Position numbers and translations under genes: made by a program | Assembly: GCF_003205515.1 (NCBI RefSeq) | Contig: NZ_KZ826483.1 | Location: forward strand, 62,001-126,000 | Direction: 5' to 3' | Source: Litorivita pollutaquae | GTDB taxonomy: Bacteria; Pseudomonadota; Alphaproteobacteria; Rhodobacterales; Rhodobacteraceae | Length of the DNA stretch: 64,000 nt | Notes under the pieces: generated by a model | Told to the model about the DNA's origin: nothing | The model's input: the letters and a program-made list of their open reading frames with translations, nothing else | Database searches by the model: none | Shown: positions 29,429 through 39,412 of the stretch, piece by piece | How positions within the stretch are numbered: the first letter of the stretch is position 1 | How the letters are laid out: each line of letters starts with the position of its first letter

Positions 29429-29812
29429 ATGGCCGATGTGAATCGTGGCAACCGCCCGCTCTCGCCGCATCTTTCGATTTATCGCCCCCAGCTGACCTCT
29501 ATCACGTCGATTTTGACGCGGATCACCGGCAATGCGCTGTTGATCTCGGCGCTTTTCATCGTTTGGTGGTTTCTGGCTGCGGCAACATCAGAAGAGTATT
29601 TCAATGTCGCCAATGGCGTGATCACAAGCTGGTTCGGCGATCTGGTGATGTTCTTTTCGGTTTTGGGCCTGTGGTATCATACATTGGCCGGTATCCGGCA
29701 TTTGATCTGGGACAATGCTATCGGGCTTGACCTGCCGACCGCCTATAAGATGGGCTATGCGGTTTTGATCGGTTCTGTTGTTCTGACGGTTTTGACCGTC
29801 GTGATTTTGTAA
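29429..29812 (+). CDS. sdhC: Succinate dehydrogenase cytochrome b556 subunit
   Basis: Membrane anchor of complex II carrying a haem ligand. The 127-residue protein starts MADVNRGNRPLSPHLSIY and has three helices (about 30-50, 65-88, 105-127); the haem histidine is in WYHTLAGIRHL. ATG at 29429 follows GAAAGGA. An in-frame ATG at 29372, also with a ribosome site (AGAGAGGTG), would add 19 residues that do not look conserved; it could be a leader start. First gene of the sdh operon. Confidence 0.93.
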   Translation: MADVNRGNRPLSPHLSIYRPQLTSITSILTRITGNALLISALFIVWWFLAAATSEEYFNVANGVITSWFGDLVMFFSVLGLWYHTLAGIRHLIWDNAIGLDLPTAYKMGYAVLIGSVVLTVLTVVIL

Positions 29813-29823
29813 GGGGGGCGAAT

Positions 29824-30195
29824 ATGCGTTATTTGACAGACCGCAAGAAAGCCGTCGGTATGGGATCGGCAAAGACCGGGACCGCGCATTTTTGGGCCAT
29901 GAAGGTATCCTCTGTGGCACTGCTGCTCCTGGTGCCGTTGTTCGTGTTCACCTTCGGATGTGCGCTTGGCGGCACGTATGAAGAGGTGATGGCCTATTAC
30001 AGCCGCCCGTTCCCTGCGATTGTTGCGGCACTGACCTTTATCATCGGCTTTAAGCATTTCAACGACGGCGCGCAGGTGCTGATCGAGGACTATGTTCATG
30101 GCATGGCGCAGAAGATCTCGCTGATCCTGCTCACCTGTATTTCCTATGCCGCAATGGCGACCGGCGTGTTCGCCATCGCCAAAATCGCGCTTTAA
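29824..30195 (+). CDS. sdhD: Succinate dehydrogenase membrane anchor subunit
   Basis: Second membrane subunit of complex II. The 123-residue protein has three hydrophobic helices (about 30-50, 60-80, 98-120) and the quinone/haem-side segment EDYVHG. GGGGGCG precedes the ATG, 11 bp after sdhC. Confidence 0.92.
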   Translation: MRYLTDRKKAVGMGSAKTGTAHFWAMKVSSVALLLLVPLFVFTFGCALGGTYEEVMAYYSRPFPAIVAALTFIIGFKHFNDGAQVLIEDYVHGMAQKISLILLTCISYAAMATGVFAIAKIAL

Positions 30196-30211
30196 GACCG
30201 GAGTTCTAGCA

Positions 30212-32017
30212 ATGGCTGCTTATGAATACGAAACGCACGAATATGACGTGGTTGTCGTTGGCGCCGGCGGGGCCGGTTTGCGTGCAACGCTTGGTATGGC
30301 GGAACAGGGGCTGCGCACTGCCTGCGTGACCAAGGTTTTCCCGACTCGTTCCCACACGGTTGCAGCGCAGGGCGGTATCGCGGCCTCGCTGTCCAATATG
30401 GGGCCTGATAACTGGCAGTGGCATATGTATGACACGGTCAAAGGCTCTGATTGGCTGGGTGATACGGATGCGATGGAATATCTCGCCCGCGAAGCCCCCA
30501 AGGCGGTTTACGAATTGGAGCATTACGGCGTTCCTTTCTCGCGCACCGAAGAGGGTAAAATTTACCAACGTCCCTTTGGCGGTCACACCACTGAATTTGG
30601 TGATGGTCCCCCCGTGCAGCGGACCTGCGCGGCGGCCGACCGGACCGGCCATGCGATCCTGCACACGCTTTATGGTCAATCCCTGAAGAACAACGCCGAG
30701 TTCTACGTCGAATATTTCGCCGTTGATTTGATCATGTCCGATGACGGTGTGTGTCAGGGTGTTGTTTGCTGGAAGCTCGATGACGGGACGTTCCACATTT
30801 TCAACGCCAAAATGGTGGTATTGGCCACGGGCGGTTATGGCCGTGCGTTTTTCTCTGCCACGTCTGCGCACACTTGCACCGGCGATGGTGGCGGTATGGT
30901 GGCGCGTGCGGGTCTTGCGTTGCAGGATATGGAATTCGTGCAATTCCACCCGACCGGCATCTATGGCTCCGGCTGTTTGATCACCGAGGGCGCGCGCGGC
31001 GAGGGGGGCTATTTGACCAACTCCGAAGGCGAGCGGTTTATGGAGCGCTATGCGCCCCAATATAAAGATCTCGCACCGCGCGATTACGTATCGCGGTCGA
31101 TGACAATGGAAATCCGTGAAGGCCGCGGCGTTGGCGAGCATGGGGATCACATCCACCTGAACCTGTCGCATCTGCCACCCGAAGCTTTGGCCGAACGGCT
31201 TCCGGGGATTTCCGAAAGCGCCAAGATTTTCGCCGGTGTCGATGTCACCAAAGAGCCGATTCCGGTTTTGCCGACGGTGCATTACAACATGGGCGGCATT
31301 CCTACCAACTATTGGGGTGAGGTTCTCAACCCCACTGCTGAAGAGCCGAACGCCGTTGTGCCGGGCTTGATGGCCGTGGGCGAGGCGGGCTGTGCTTCTG
31401 TGCATGGTGCGAACCGTTTGGGTTCGAACTCTCTCATTGACCTTGTGGTCTTTGGCCGCGCCGCCGCGATCCGCGCCGGTAAGGTCGTCGATGCCGAAGG
31501 CGCGAACCCCGTGCTGAACCAAGCTTCGATTGACAGCGCTTTCGACCGTTTCGACGGGTTGCGTAATGCCAACGGTGGCACGCCGACGGCGGAGTTGCGA
31601 CTCGAGATGCAGCGCACCATGCAATCGGATGCCGCTGTGTTCCGGACCGCCGAAACCATGAAAGAGGGCGTCGACAAGATGACCGAAATCGCTGCCAAAT
31701 TGGGCGATTTGAAAGTCACCGACCGCAGCCTTGTGTGGAACTCGGATCTGATGGAAACGCTGGAGCTGACCAACCTGATGCCGAACGCTTTGGCGACCAT
31801 TGTTGGCGCCGAAGCGCGTGAAGAAAGCCGCGGCGCTCATGCGCATGAGGATTTCGCCACACGTGACGATGAAAAATGGCGGGTTCACACGATCAGCCGC
31901 GTCACCGGTAACAAGGTAGACCTTGCCTACCGCCCCGTGGTTACCGAACCGCTCAGCACCGAAGCCGAAGGCGGTATCAGCCTCAAGAAGATCGCGCCGA
32001 AAGCGCGGACCTTCTGA
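30212..32017 (+). CDS. sdhA: Succinate dehydrogenase flavoprotein subunit
   Basis: Catalytic subunit oxidising succinate to fumarate. The 601-residue protein has the FAD Rossmann motif [11 protein letters not shown], the covalent flavin histidine in [10 protein letters not shown], the active-site segment HPTGIYGSG and GARGEGGYL, and the C-terminal fumarate reductase domain. ATG at 30212 follows CCGGAG. The stop shares a base with the start of the lipoprotein gene (TGATG). Confidence 0.97.
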   Translation: MAAYEYETHEYDVVVVGAGGAGLRATLGMAEQGLRTACVTKVFPTRSHTVAAQGGIAASLSNMGPDNWQWHMYDTVKGSDWLGDTDAMEYLAREAPKAVYELEHYGVPFSRTEEGKIYQRPFGGHTTEFGDGPPVQRTCAAADRTGHAILHTLYGQSLKNNAEFYVEYFAVDLIMSDDGVCQGVVCWKLDDGTFHIFNAKMVVLATGGYGRAFFSATSAHTCTGDGGGMVARAGLALQDMEFVQFHPTGIYGSGCLITEGARGEGGYLTNSEGERFMERYAPQYKDLAPRDYVSRSMTMEIREGRGVGEHGDHIHLNLSHLPPEALAERLPGISESAKIFAGVDVTKEPIPVLPTVHYNMGGIPTNYWGEVLNPTAEEPNAVVPGLMAVGEAGCASVHGANRLGSNSLIDLVVFGRAAAIRAGKVVDAEGANPVLNQASIDSAFDRFDGLRNANGGTPTAELRLEMQRTMQSDAAVFRTAETMKEGVDKMTEIAAKLGDLKVTDRSLVWNSDLMETLELTNLMPNALATIVGAEAREESRGAHAHEDFATRDDEKWRVHTISRVTGNKVDLAYRPVVTEPLSTEAEGGISLKKIAPKARTF

Positions 32018-32424
32018 TGCGGGCGGGTGGTGTCATAAGTATGACTGCGGTGGTTTTGGCCGCTTTGGCAGGCTGTACGCCACAGCGCCAAGACGTTGTG
32101 ACCAGTTGCATGTTCGATGTGTCCCCCCAAGGCAGTTATACTTATGAGGCTGGGGTTGCGGTGCCGGTCGTAACGCCGGCCGAAGGCGGAACGCCCGAAG
32201 GTGCCGCTTTGCTTAATGCCTGTATTTCCGGTCGCTTGGCCGGGCAGGGACCGCAGGGCATGGTCGCCTCTGATCGCTATGTCGCCTCTGGCACCACGAC
32301 GCCGCAAGCGTCTTCGGCGGATATCTTGCGCCATCGCAAACCGTACAACGCCTATGATCAAAGCGCCTGCCCGGGTGGCATGTCCGGCATGTATGGCGGC
32401 GTCTCTTATTGCACAGGGGATTAA
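32017..32424 (+). CDS. Lipoprotein encoded between sdhA and sdhB
   Basis: A 135-residue predicted lipoprotein: signal [20 protein letters not shown] with lipobox LAALAGC, then a soluble domain with several cysteines (TSCMFD, NACISG, SACPGG, SYCTGD) that could form disulfides. It starts on the last base of the sdhA stop, so it is coupled to sdhA and splits the sdhCDAB order. No family was recognised. Similar inserts between sdhA and sdhB exist in other Rhodobacteraceae as far as I recall, so an envelope role tied to respiration is possible but unproven. Confidence 0.75.
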   Translation: MRAGGVISMTAVVLAALAGCTPQRQDVVTSCMFDVSPQGSYTYEAGVAVPVVTPAEGGTPEGAALLNACISGRLAGQGPQGMVASDRYVASGTTTPQASSADILRHRKPYNAYDQSACPGGMSGMYGGVSYCTGD

Positions 32425-32515
32425 GGCATGACCGCTTTGACCACCTGCACTGAAACTTTCGCTCTTCGCCCGCCTCGGGCGCAGATGTCCTAGCCTTAGC
32501 CAAGGAGATCGTCCC

Positions 32516-33295
32516 ATGGTCCAACTGACGCTACCGAAAAATAGCCGCATCAAAACCGGTAAAACATGGCCCAAGCCCGAGGGTGCCACGAATGTGCGCA
32601 AATTCTCGATCTACCGTTTTGATCCCGACGCGGGCGAGAACCCGCGTGTCGATACCTATTTTCTCGACATGGACAAATGCGGTCCGATGGTTTTGGACGC
32701 GCTGATCAAGATCAAGAACGAGATTGACCCGACGCTGACCTTCCGTCGGTCCTGCCGCGAAGGCATTTGCGGCTCTTGCGCGATGAACATCGACGGCATC
32801 AACACGCTGGCCTGCATCTACGGGATGGACGAGATTTCGGGCGATGTGAAAATCTATCCGCTGCCGCATATGCCGGTGGTCAAGGATTTGATCCCCGACC
32901 TGACGCATTTCTATGCGCAGCACGCCTCGATCATGCCGTGGTTGGAGACCAAAACCAATCGCCCCGCCAAAGAGTGGCGCCAATCGATTGAAGACCGCAA
33001 GAAATTGGACGGTCTTTATGAGTGCGTGATGTGTGCCTCCTGCTCGGCGTCTTGCCCGTCCTATTGGTGGAATGGCGATCGGTATCTAGGACCAGCAGCC
33101 TTGCTGCACGCCTACCGTTGGATCATCGACAGCCGCGACGAGGCGACCGGCGAGCGTTTGGACGATTTGGAAGATCCGTTTAAATTGTATCGCTGCCATA
33201 CGATCATGAACTGCGCCCAAACCTGCCCCAAGGGGTTGAACCCCGCCAAGGCGATTGCAGAAATCAAAAAGATGATGGTCGAGCGCAGGGTTTAA
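32516..33295 (+). CDS. sdhB: Succinate dehydrogenase iron-sulfur subunit
   Basis: Electron-transfer subunit of complex II with three Fe-S clusters. The 259-residue protein shows the [2Fe-2S] cysteines in [10 protein letters not shown] and LAC, the [4Fe-4S] motif [12 protein letters not shown] and the [3Fe-4S] motif [17 protein letters not shown] at 32516 follows AAGGAG. It ends the sdh operon, with a terminator about 35 bp downstream. Confidence 0.97.
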   Translation: MVQLTLPKNSRIKTGKTWPKPEGATNVRKFSIYRFDPDAGENPRVDTYFLDMDKCGPMVLDALIKIKNEIDPTLTFRRSCREGICGSCAMNIDGINTLACIYGMDEISGDVKIYPLPHMPVVKDLIPDLTHFYAQHASIMPWLETKTNRPAKEWRQSIEDRKKLDGLYECVMCASCSASCPSYWWNGDRYLGPAALLHAYRWIIDSRDEATGERLDDLEDPFKLYRCHTIMNCAQTCPKGLNPAKAIAEIKKMMVERRV

Positions 33296-33328
33296 GCCCA
33301 CGCCAGACCCGATTTGGATTTAGTAAAA

Positions 33329-33359
33329 AGGGCGCCCCATTGATTGGGGCGCTCTTTTT
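33329..33359 (+). terminator. Rho-independent terminator of the sdh operon
   Basis: Stem GGCGCCCC-ATTGATT-GGGGCGCT followed by CTTTTTC, about 35 bp past the sdhB stop. Confidence 0.9.
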
Positions 33360-33527
33360 CTGTTTGGCGTTCGGCACGCAGGGTATGCATTGGCACAGCT
33401 TGCCGGACGCTGGGTCAGCTTTGCAATTTCGACATAGCGTGTTTGATGTTTTGTTGGATGTGCTGGTTGCTGCGTTGCGGCATAATGCAGTCAGGGAGAG
33501 GCAAAATCTTTCACTATGAGGCCTAAA

Positions 33528-33722
33528 ATGGCACTGAACACACAGAAATCCGCATCAACTCCGACATCTGAAGAGCTTCGCATTGCGCAGGCTGCGTTGG
33601 ATGCATTGAATGTGGCCTATGAATATTTCACGCCCGCTCCATGGGTGGCGGCCTCTTCGAATGCCCCCGCTGCAGAAACGCCGGTTGCAGCAGACTATAT
33701 TCCCTACGGCAACGCGGCGTGA
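33528..33722 (+). CDS. Small hypothetical protein, 64 residues
   Basis: Starts MALNTQKSAS at 33528 after TGAGGCC; an in-frame ATG at 33516 adds four residues. A short helical segment rich in Ala and Leu (RIAQAALDALNVAYEY) is followed by a Pro/Ala-rich tail. No family was recognised. Support is moderate: good start site, placement after a terminator, own upstream AT-rich stretch. Confidence 0.5.
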   Translation: MALNTQKSASTPTSEELRIAQAALDALNVAYEYFTPAPWVAASSNAPAAETPVAADYIPYGNAA

Positions 33723-34259
33723 CACTGCGGCGCAGCGGCAGTCGCGTTCAATGGATGTCACCGGATTGAGTTGAACGATGTCGGTGCATCAACCTCTTTA
33801 GATGACGGTCGGACCGGCCATGAATTGCCAACAGGGTCCGTAGGTGATGTGGCGTTATACGCGGCCACTGGGGTCGATTGTGACCGTTCTAAAATGGCGG
33901 GTAGACTTTGCCACCGGCCATTTTTCATGTCCCGTTGCGCAAAAGAAACAGCCCCACTCGCGCCGAATGCCAATGGTCGCCGTCGTATCGCTTTCGTGAT
34001 GCTGATATTCTGCCGCCGCGTGTTTGCCCGTTATGGCGGTGCGCAAACGTGGGGGCAAAGCGACGCCGTAAGATGACTGATGGTGCCGCCGGTGATTCAG
34101 CGGCGTCTTGTGATGAGGTCGCTGGCGCACCGCGCCGGATGTGGGCGCGCCGGTTTTCTATCCGGCTTGGATGAGATCCCCTACAAGAGCGGATTACAAA
34201 AACCTTCGCGCCACCATGGAGGAATGTCCGTGACGGGGCGGCAATGACCTTTTCGCGCG
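33723..34259. other. 537 bp without a supported gene
   Basis: Several short open frames on both strands were read and none has a convincing ribosome site, family motif or coupling to a neighbour. The stretch lies between the small gene at 33528 and the convergent aldo/keto reductase gene. No repeat or RNA gene was recognised. Confidence 0.5.
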
Positions 34260-35249
34260 CTAACAGTAGCGTTCAACCCCGCGCATTTGCGCGTCTGAAT
34301 ATCTGTCTCCCGCGGCGAAACCGGCGGGCAACAGGCGCGCAATCTCGGTGCGGTCTGCGTCGGTCAGGTGAATATCGGTCGCGCCCAGCCATTCGCTCAA
34401 ATGCGCGGCTGTGCGGGTGCCGGGGATCGGGATGAGATGGTAGCCTCGATCCAGAACCCACGCCAAGGCCCCCGCCGCAGTGGTCCATCCTTTGCTCTGA
34501 CAAAAGCTGCGAAACCCGTCGATCTGCCGGCGATTATAGCTGTAATTCGGCTCGGTAAAGCGCGGCGAGACAGCGCGCCAGTCATTTTGGTCCATCGTTT
34601 CTGGCGCAACCGAGGTTTCGCCAAACATGCCGCGTGCCAGAGGGGAAAACGGGATGAACGCGGTGCCAAGCGCGGTGCAGGTGTCAATCAACCCCAGTTC
34701 CGGTAGGCGGGTCCAGAGCGAGTATTCGTTTTGCACGGCGGCGCAGGGGGCGACCGCATGAGCACGGCGCAGGGTCGAGGGGGCAACTTCAGACAAACCA
34801 TAGGCGTCGATCATCCCTTCGCTTTTGAATTTCATCAAGGTTTCGACCACATCCTCAATTGCGATGCTCTGATCCCGCCGGTGGATGTAATAGAGTTCGA
34901 CCTTATCGCGGTTTAACCGGGTAAGGCTTTTCTCCAACTCTGCGCGCAGGTGGTCTTCGGTGTTGTCAAAGCGGCGTTCGGGTTTGACGACGATGCCCCC
35001 TTTGGTTGCGACGGTTACCTTGGCTCCGGTCTGTTTTAGATATGTCCCGATCACGGATTCAGAACGACCAAACCCGTAAAGATTGGATGTATCCCAAAAA
35101 TCGATCCCGGCCGCATCGGCCGCAGCGAGGCATTCCATTGATGTTTCGTCGTCGGTAGCGCCGAAGAAACCCGCGAAGCTCATACAGCCAAGGCCGATGC
35201 TGGAAACCATCGGGCCATGGCTGCCAAGCTGGCGTTTGGGGAGGGGCAT
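34260..35249 (-). CDS. Aldo/keto reductase
   Basis: A 329-residue NADPH-dependent oxidoreductase of the AKR superfamily (YajO/Tas-like class). The catalytic tetrad region is visible: DTSNLYG (Asp, Tyr), VTVATKGG (Lys) and LYYIHRRD (His). The C-terminal cofactor loop includes IPIPGTRTAAHL. ATG at 35249 (MPLPKRQLG) follows AAGGA; the upstream frame to 35306 is not conserved in character. The substrate is unknown. Confidence 0.92.
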   Translation of the reverse strand: MPLPKRQLGSHGPMVSSIGLGCMSFAGFFGATDDETSMECLAAADAAGIDFWDTSNLYGFGRSESVIGTYLKQTGAKVTVATKGGIVVKPERRFDNTEDHLRAELEKSLTRLNRDKVELYYIHRRDQSIAIEDVVETLMKFKSEGMIDAYGLSEVAPSTLRRAHAVAPCAAVQNEYSLWTRLPELGLIDTCTALGTAFIPFSPLARGMFGETSVAPETMDQNDWRAVSPRFTEPNYSYNRRQIDGFRSFCQSKGWTTAAGALAWVLDRGYHLIPIPGTRTAAHLSEWLGATDIHLTDADRTEIARLLPAGFAAGDRYSDAQMRGVERYC

Positions 35250-35293
35250 TGCGATATCCTTGGTTGTGTTTGGCTTGGGCGGGTCGCGCGGCG

Positions 35294-35755
35294 CTAGCGG
35301 GTCCAAAGAACGTGCGCTTGCTGTGTGGTCCGATCAATGGCGTAACGGGTTTCCCCCGACGGGCAACAGCGCGGTTCGCCGTCTTTGAGCGTGGTCATGG
35401 TCAGCTCGATCCGGTCGGGTAAAAATTGCGGATCGCGCGGGCTATGCCCAAATAGGTTAGAGACATGGCCGCGAAAGGTGAACTGCAGCGGCGGGTGGTC
35501 CAATGTATAGTGGCCGACCACGATACGGGTGCTGCCGGCCGAGCCTTGGATCCATTCATACACAATCGCTATGGCCTCGCGGGCCTGCGATGGTGTGGGG
35601 CGATCGGGTAAAAAGAACGCGGCTTCCACCACGCCGGATCCTTGCGCGAGCTGCGGAAAAAGCACCGCATCCAAGTCCGGCCAGTTATCTTGCGCGGCGG
35701 CGCAGAGCGGAGCCACTGAAAGTAGCAGTGAAAACAGCAGTGGGCGAAACGACAT
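35294..35755 (-). CDS. Secreted hypothetical protein, 153 residues
   Basis: Signal peptide MSFRPLLFSLLLSVAPLCAAAQ with an AxA-type site, then a domain of about 130 residues with beta-rich sequence (RIVVGHYTLDHPPLQFTF) and two adjacent cysteines (EPRCCPSGE). ATG at 35755 follows GAGG; upstream in-frame ATGs at 35770 and 35806 would bury the signal peptide. No family recognised. It lies 44 bp before the aldo/keto reductase start and downstream of deoD. Confidence 0.72.
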   Translation of the reverse strand: MSFRPLLFSLLLSVAPLCAAAQDNWPDLDAVLFPQLAQGSGVVEAAFFLPDRPTPSQAREAIAIVYEWIQGSAGSTRIVVGHYTLDHPPLQFTFRGHVSNLFGHSPRDPQFLPDRIELTMTTLKDGEPRCCPSGETRYAIDRTTQQAHVLWTR

Positions 35756-35813
35756 GGGCACCTCACACATGACCTTCAAACAGAGTGCCTTGGCCCGCAC
35801 CGACATTCAAGTG

Positions 35814-36518
35814 CTACGCGAATGCCGCTTTAAGCGCGATATCGACCATATCGCCAAAACTGCGCTCGCGGTCTGCCGAGGGAAGCGCGTCCTGCGTCAA
35901 AAGGTGGTCCGACACCGTCAAGACTGCCAAGGCGCGCACGCCGTGGCGCAGGGCGAGATTATAGAGCTCAGCGGCTTCCATTTCGACGCCAAGAATCCCA
36001 TGGCGGGTCATTTGTTCGGTCAGGTCGGGGCGCTCGTCATAGAAGACATCCGATGAGTAGATACCGCCGATATGGGTGGCGACATCCAATGATTTGGCGG
36101 CGGCCGCGGCGGCAGACAAAAGCCCATAGTCACAGCAGGGCGCAAAGTTCAGCTCTTTGAAAATACCGCTCGATGGGGTCGAAAGCGTGCTGGCCGTCAT
36201 GGCGAGGATGATGTCGCGGACCTTGACGCGGTGTTGCATCGCGCCGCATGACCCGATGCGGATCAGAGTTTTCGCGCCATAATCACGGATCAATTCATTG
36301 GCGTAGATCGACAGCGACGGCATGCCCATGCCGGACCCTTGGATGCTGACGCGGTGACCGTTCCATGTGCCCGTATATCCGAGCATCCCGCGGGTTTCAT
36401 TGACCAATTTGGCATCGGTAAGGAATGTCTCTGCGGCCCATTTCGCACGATAGGGATCGCCGGGCATAAGAACGGTTTCTGCGATCTGGCCTTTTTCGGC
36501 TCCGATATGGATGGTCAT
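35814..36518 (-). CDS. deoD: Purine-nucleoside phosphorylase, DeoD type
   Basis: Phosphorolysis of purine nucleosides in salvage. The 234-residue protein is the hexameric (DeoD) kind, with [13 protein letters not shown] near the start, the phosphate/ribose segment [27 protein letters not shown] and the catalytic aspartate in TVSDHLL. ATG at 36518 follows AGGAGA. The BMP-type nucleoside importer at 46-52 kb could supply its substrates, but it is not linked in an operon. Confidence 0.95.
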   Translation of the reverse strand: MTIHIGAEKGQIAETVLMPGDPYRAKWAAETFLTDAKLVNETRGMLGYTGTWNGHRVSIQGSGMGMPSLSIYANELIRDYGAKTLIRIGSCGAMQHRVKVRDIILAMTASTLSTPSSGIFKELNFAPCCDYGLLSAAAAAAKSLDVATHIGGIYSSDVFYDERPDLTEQMTRHGILGVEMEAAELYNLALRHGVRALAVLTVSDHLLTQDALPSADRERSFGDMVDIALKAAFA

Positions 36519-36551
36519 GAGATGTCTCCTGGCTGGACGGCGTTGAACGGC

Positions 36552-36992
36552 CTAGCGTTGATATTTGACGAAGGGGGTCAGCGTGGCGATGCGGTCATAG
36601 AGTTTGCGCGCATTTGCGTTGAACTCTTGCGTCATCCAATAGACGGAGGGCGTGCCATTGGCATCGGCTTCGGCGTAAACGGCCTCGATCAAGGCGCGCC
36701 CGATGCCTTTGCCGCGCACGGCGGGGTCGGCATAAAGATCCCCGAGATAGCAGACATCCTCAATGCGCCAATTGTGGACATGAAAAACATAGTGGACAAG
36801 ACCCACGGGGGTTCCGTCCAGAGCCGCGAGGCGCGCGTTTTGGTTGGGGTGCTCTGGTGACAGCAGCCGTTTGAAGGTGGTGGCGTAGACTTCCTCGGGC
36901 ACCGTGCTTTCGTAGAATTCGAGGTAGGCGGTCCAAAGGCGGCGCCAGTCCGCTTCGTCGTCGGCGGTGAGAGGGCGAATGTCGAAGGTCAT
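36552..36992 (-). CDS. GNAT family N-acetyltransferase
   Basis: A 146-residue acetyl-CoA-dependent acyltransferase: acetyl-CoA loop VRGKGIGRALIEAVY (about residue 93), preceded by DVCYLGDLYADP. The substrate is unknown. It starts at 36992 after CGGAGCC and lies 33 bp upstream of deoD, possibly in the same transcript. Confidence 0.88.
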   Translation of the reverse strand: MTFDIRPLTADDEADWRRLWTAYLEFYESTVPEEVYATTFKRLLSPEHPNQNARLAALDGTPVGLVHYVFHVHNWRIEDVCYLGDLYADPAVRGKGIGRALIEAVYAEADANGTPSVYWMTQEFNANARKLYDRIATLTPFVKYQR

Positions 36993-37046
36993 GGGCGGCT
37001 CCGGTCTGTGTTCCGCCCAAGCCTATTCGCGTGCACCAAAATAGAA

Positions 37047-37084
37047 AAGGCCCGCCGCGACGATTGTCGGGCGGGCCGTTTTCA
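37047..37084. terminator. Terminator between ecm and the GNAT gene
   Basis: GGCCCGCC / GGGCGGGCC stem with a 12-base loop, flanked by AAAA and TTTTC. In the minus direction it follows the ecm stop by 17 bp and has a CTTTTC tail, so it should end ecm before the GNAT gene. Confidence 0.8.
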
Positions 37085-37100
37085 ATTTTTGTGATGGGCC

Positions 37101-39077
37101 TTATTCAGCGGCGACAGATTGCGGATCGACCAGCGTGACGATGTCCATCATGATGGTGTTCAATTCGAAATCTTTGGGCGTGTAGACGCTGGCCACGCCC
37201 ATTGCGAGCAAACGTTCGGCATCGTCGTCAGGGATGATGCCGCCGACGACAACGGGGATGTGGGACAATCCCGCCGCGTGCATGCGTTCCATCATGTCCT
37301 TGACCAATGGAATATGCGAGCCGGACAGGATCGACAGGCCGACGACATGCGCCTCGCCGTTTTGCGCAGCTTTGACCAATTGCTCGGGGGTCAGGCGGAT
37401 ACCCTCATAATCAATATCCATTCCGCAATCGCGGGCCCGAAACGCGATTTGTTCGGCGCCGTTGGAATGGCCGTCCAGGCCGGGCTTGCCGACAAGGAAT
37501 TTCAACCGACGGCCCAGTTTATCGGACACGGTGTTGACCGCATCACGGATGTGATCAAGACCCTCGGTCTTGTTCGACACCGACCCCGATACGCCAGTCG
37601 GGCCACGGTATTCGCCAAAGACGCTGCGCATTTGCGCGGCCCATTCGCCGGTGGTCACGCCGACCTTGGCCGCCGCAATCGAGGGTTCCATGACGTTGTC
37701 GCCGGCTGCTGCTGCTGCGCGCAGATCGGCAAGGGCTTTTTCCACCGCATCGCTGTCACGACTGGCGCGCCAGTCGTTCAACCGGTTGATTTGCTCGTTC
37801 TCAACGGCAGGATCGACGACCATGATGCCGCCATCGCCGGTCATCAAGGGCGAAGGCTCGCCTTGTTGCCATTTGTTGACGCCAACCACGATGGTTTCGT
37901 TATTTTCGATGCGGCCCAAACGGTCGGCATTGCTCTCGACCAGACGCGATTTCATATATTCGATCGAGGAGATCGCACCGCCCATGCTGTCGAGGTTTGC
38001 CAATTCCGCGCGCGCGCCTTCTTTGAGCGCCGCAACCTTGGCATCGACGGCGGGGTTGCCGTCAAAGAGATCTTCGTATTCCAGAAGGTCGGTTTCATAG
38101 GCCATGATCTGTTGCATCCGCATCGACCATTGTTGATCCCACGGGCGGGGCAGGCCGAGCGCTTCGTTCCATGCGGGCAATTGCACGGCGCGGGCGCGGG
38201 CATTCTTCGACAAGGTCACGGCCAGCATTTCGATGAGGATACGGTAGACGTTGTTTTCCGGCTGCTGCTCGGTCAAGCCAAGGCTGTTGACCTGCACGCC
38301 GTAACGGAAGCGGCGGAATTTCGGATCGGTGATGCCGTAGCGTTCGGCGGTGATCTCGTCCCACAGCTCGACAAAGGCGCGCATTTTGCACATTTCGGTG
38401 ACAAAACGGATGCCCGCGTTCACAAAGAAAGAGATGCGGCCCACGAGGGTGGGGAAGTCTTCGGCGGGCACTTTGTCTTTCAATTCGTCGAGAACCGCGA
38501 TGGCGGTGGCGAGGGCAAAGGAAAGCTCTTGCTCGGGCGTCGCACCGGCCTCTTGCAGGTGATAGGAACACACGTTCATCGGGTTCCATTTCGGCACATT
38601 CGTATAGCAATACTCGGCCACATCCGCGATCAACTTGAGCGAAGGTTTCGGCGGCAGGATATAGGTGCCGCGGCTGAGGTACTCTTTGATGATGTCGTTT
38701 TGCACCGTGCCTTGCAGTTTGGCTATATCGGCGCCTTGTTCTTCGGCGGCGGCGATATACAGGGCGAGCAGCCAAGGCGCGGTCGCGTTGATCGTCATCG
38801 AGGTGTTCATTTGCTCAAGCGGGATCTGGTCGAACAATGTGCGCATGTCGCCGATATGGCAGATCGGCACGCCGACTTTGCCCACTTCGCCGCGGCTCAG
38901 GACGTGATCGCTGTCATATCCGGTTTGGGTCGGCAAATCGAAGGCGACCGACAGGCCGGTTTGACCTTTTTCAAGGTTGCCGCGATAGAGCGCGTTTGAG
39001 GCCTTGGCGGTTGAGTGACCCGAATAGGTGCGGATCAGCCAAGGGCGGTCTTTTTTTACGTGCGTTGCATCAGTCAT
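37101..39077 (-). CDS. ecm: Ethylmalonyl-CoA mutase
   Basis: Coenzyme B12-dependent mutase converting ethylmalonyl-CoA to methylsuccinyl-CoA in the ethylmalonyl-CoA pathway. The 658-residue protein has the methylmalonyl-CoA-mutase-like barrel (TYSGHSTAKASNALYRGN, then AFDLPTQTGYDSDH) and a C-terminal B12-binding domain with the GxDGHSxG motif (GLDGHSNGAEQIA) holding the cobalt-ligand histidine. ATG at 39077 (MTDATHVKK) follows GGAG. Ecm rather than methylmalonyl-CoA mutase is inferred from single-chain size and the adjacent divergent ccr. Confidence 0.93.
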   Translation of the reverse strand: MTDATHVKKDRPWLIRTYSGHSTAKASNALYRGNLEKGQTGLSVAFDLPTQTGYDSDHVLSRGEVGKVGVPICHIGDMRTLFDQIPLEQMNTSMTINATAPWLLALYIAAAEEQGADIAKLQGTVQNDIIKEYLSRGTYILPPKPSLKLIADVAEYCYTNVPKWNPMNVCSYHLQEAGATPEQELSFALATAIAVLDELKDKVPAEDFPTLVGRISFFVNAGIRFVTEMCKMRAFVELWDEITAERYGITDPKFRRFRYGVQVNSLGLTEQQPENNVYRILIEMLAVTLSKNARARAVQLPAWNEALGLPRPWDQQWSMRMQQIMAYETDLLEYEDLFDGNPAVDAKVAALKEGARAELANLDSMGGAISSIEYMKSRLVESNADRLGRIENNETIVVGVNKWQQGEPSPLMTGDGGIMVVDPAVENEQINRLNDWRASRDSDAVEKALADLRAAAAAGDNVMEPSIAAAKVGVTTGEWAAQMRSVFGEYRGPTGVSGSVSNKTEGLDHIRDAVNTVSDKLGRRLKFLVGKPGLDGHSNGAEQIAFRARDCGMDIDYEGIRLTPEQLVKAAQNGEAHVVGLSILSGSHIPLVKDMMERMHAAGLSHIPVVVGGIIPDDDAERLLAMGVASVYTPKDFELNTIMMDIVTLVDPQSVAAE

Positions 39078-39412
39078 GGCGGGTCTCCGTCGGCGGGTCA
39101 GGATGAATCGTTTGAGCAATATTGTTGCGCTGCACGATAGATAGCCGGAATTTCGTGTCCACGTCAATTCGCCGCAATGCGGCATCTAGGTGGGAGGGGC
39201 AACAATGTCGCGTTGCAGGTGTCCGTTACTTGTATCACCGCCGCAGGGGATTGGATATGAGGGGAGGTCCTGCAATTTTTCTGCAGTTGCGAGGTTATAA
39301 AATTTCAAAATTCGTATAAATAGGATTGCATTGTTGCGTGGGGGTTAATATCTCTATCCGCGACGGGCCGCGATTCTGCATCGCGGCATGGTGACAGGAA
39401 CAGGAGGCTACT
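39078..39412. promoter_or_regulatory. Divergent ecm-ccr promoter region
   Basis: 335 bp without a gene, containing the promoters of both key pathway genes. It holds GCAAC-N8-GTTGC (39199-39216), GCAA-N5-TTGC (39116-39128), GCAA-N11-TTGC (39272-39290) and an AT-rich stretch (39291-39330) that may be the ccr promoter. The variable spacing makes a single operator uncertain. Confidence 0.45.

Noticed and set aside
30206-31888. A 560-codon open frame on the minus strand
   Set aside because: Antisense to sdhA, which has complete flavoprotein motifs; the shadow has no recognisable domains.
33771-34174. Short overlapping frames of about 90-100 codons
   Set aside because: None has a good start site or family features, and they overlap each other on both strands.
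37119-38999. A 626-codon open frame on the plus strand
   Set aside because: Antisense to ecm; low complexity with many His and Arg, typical of a shadow frame.
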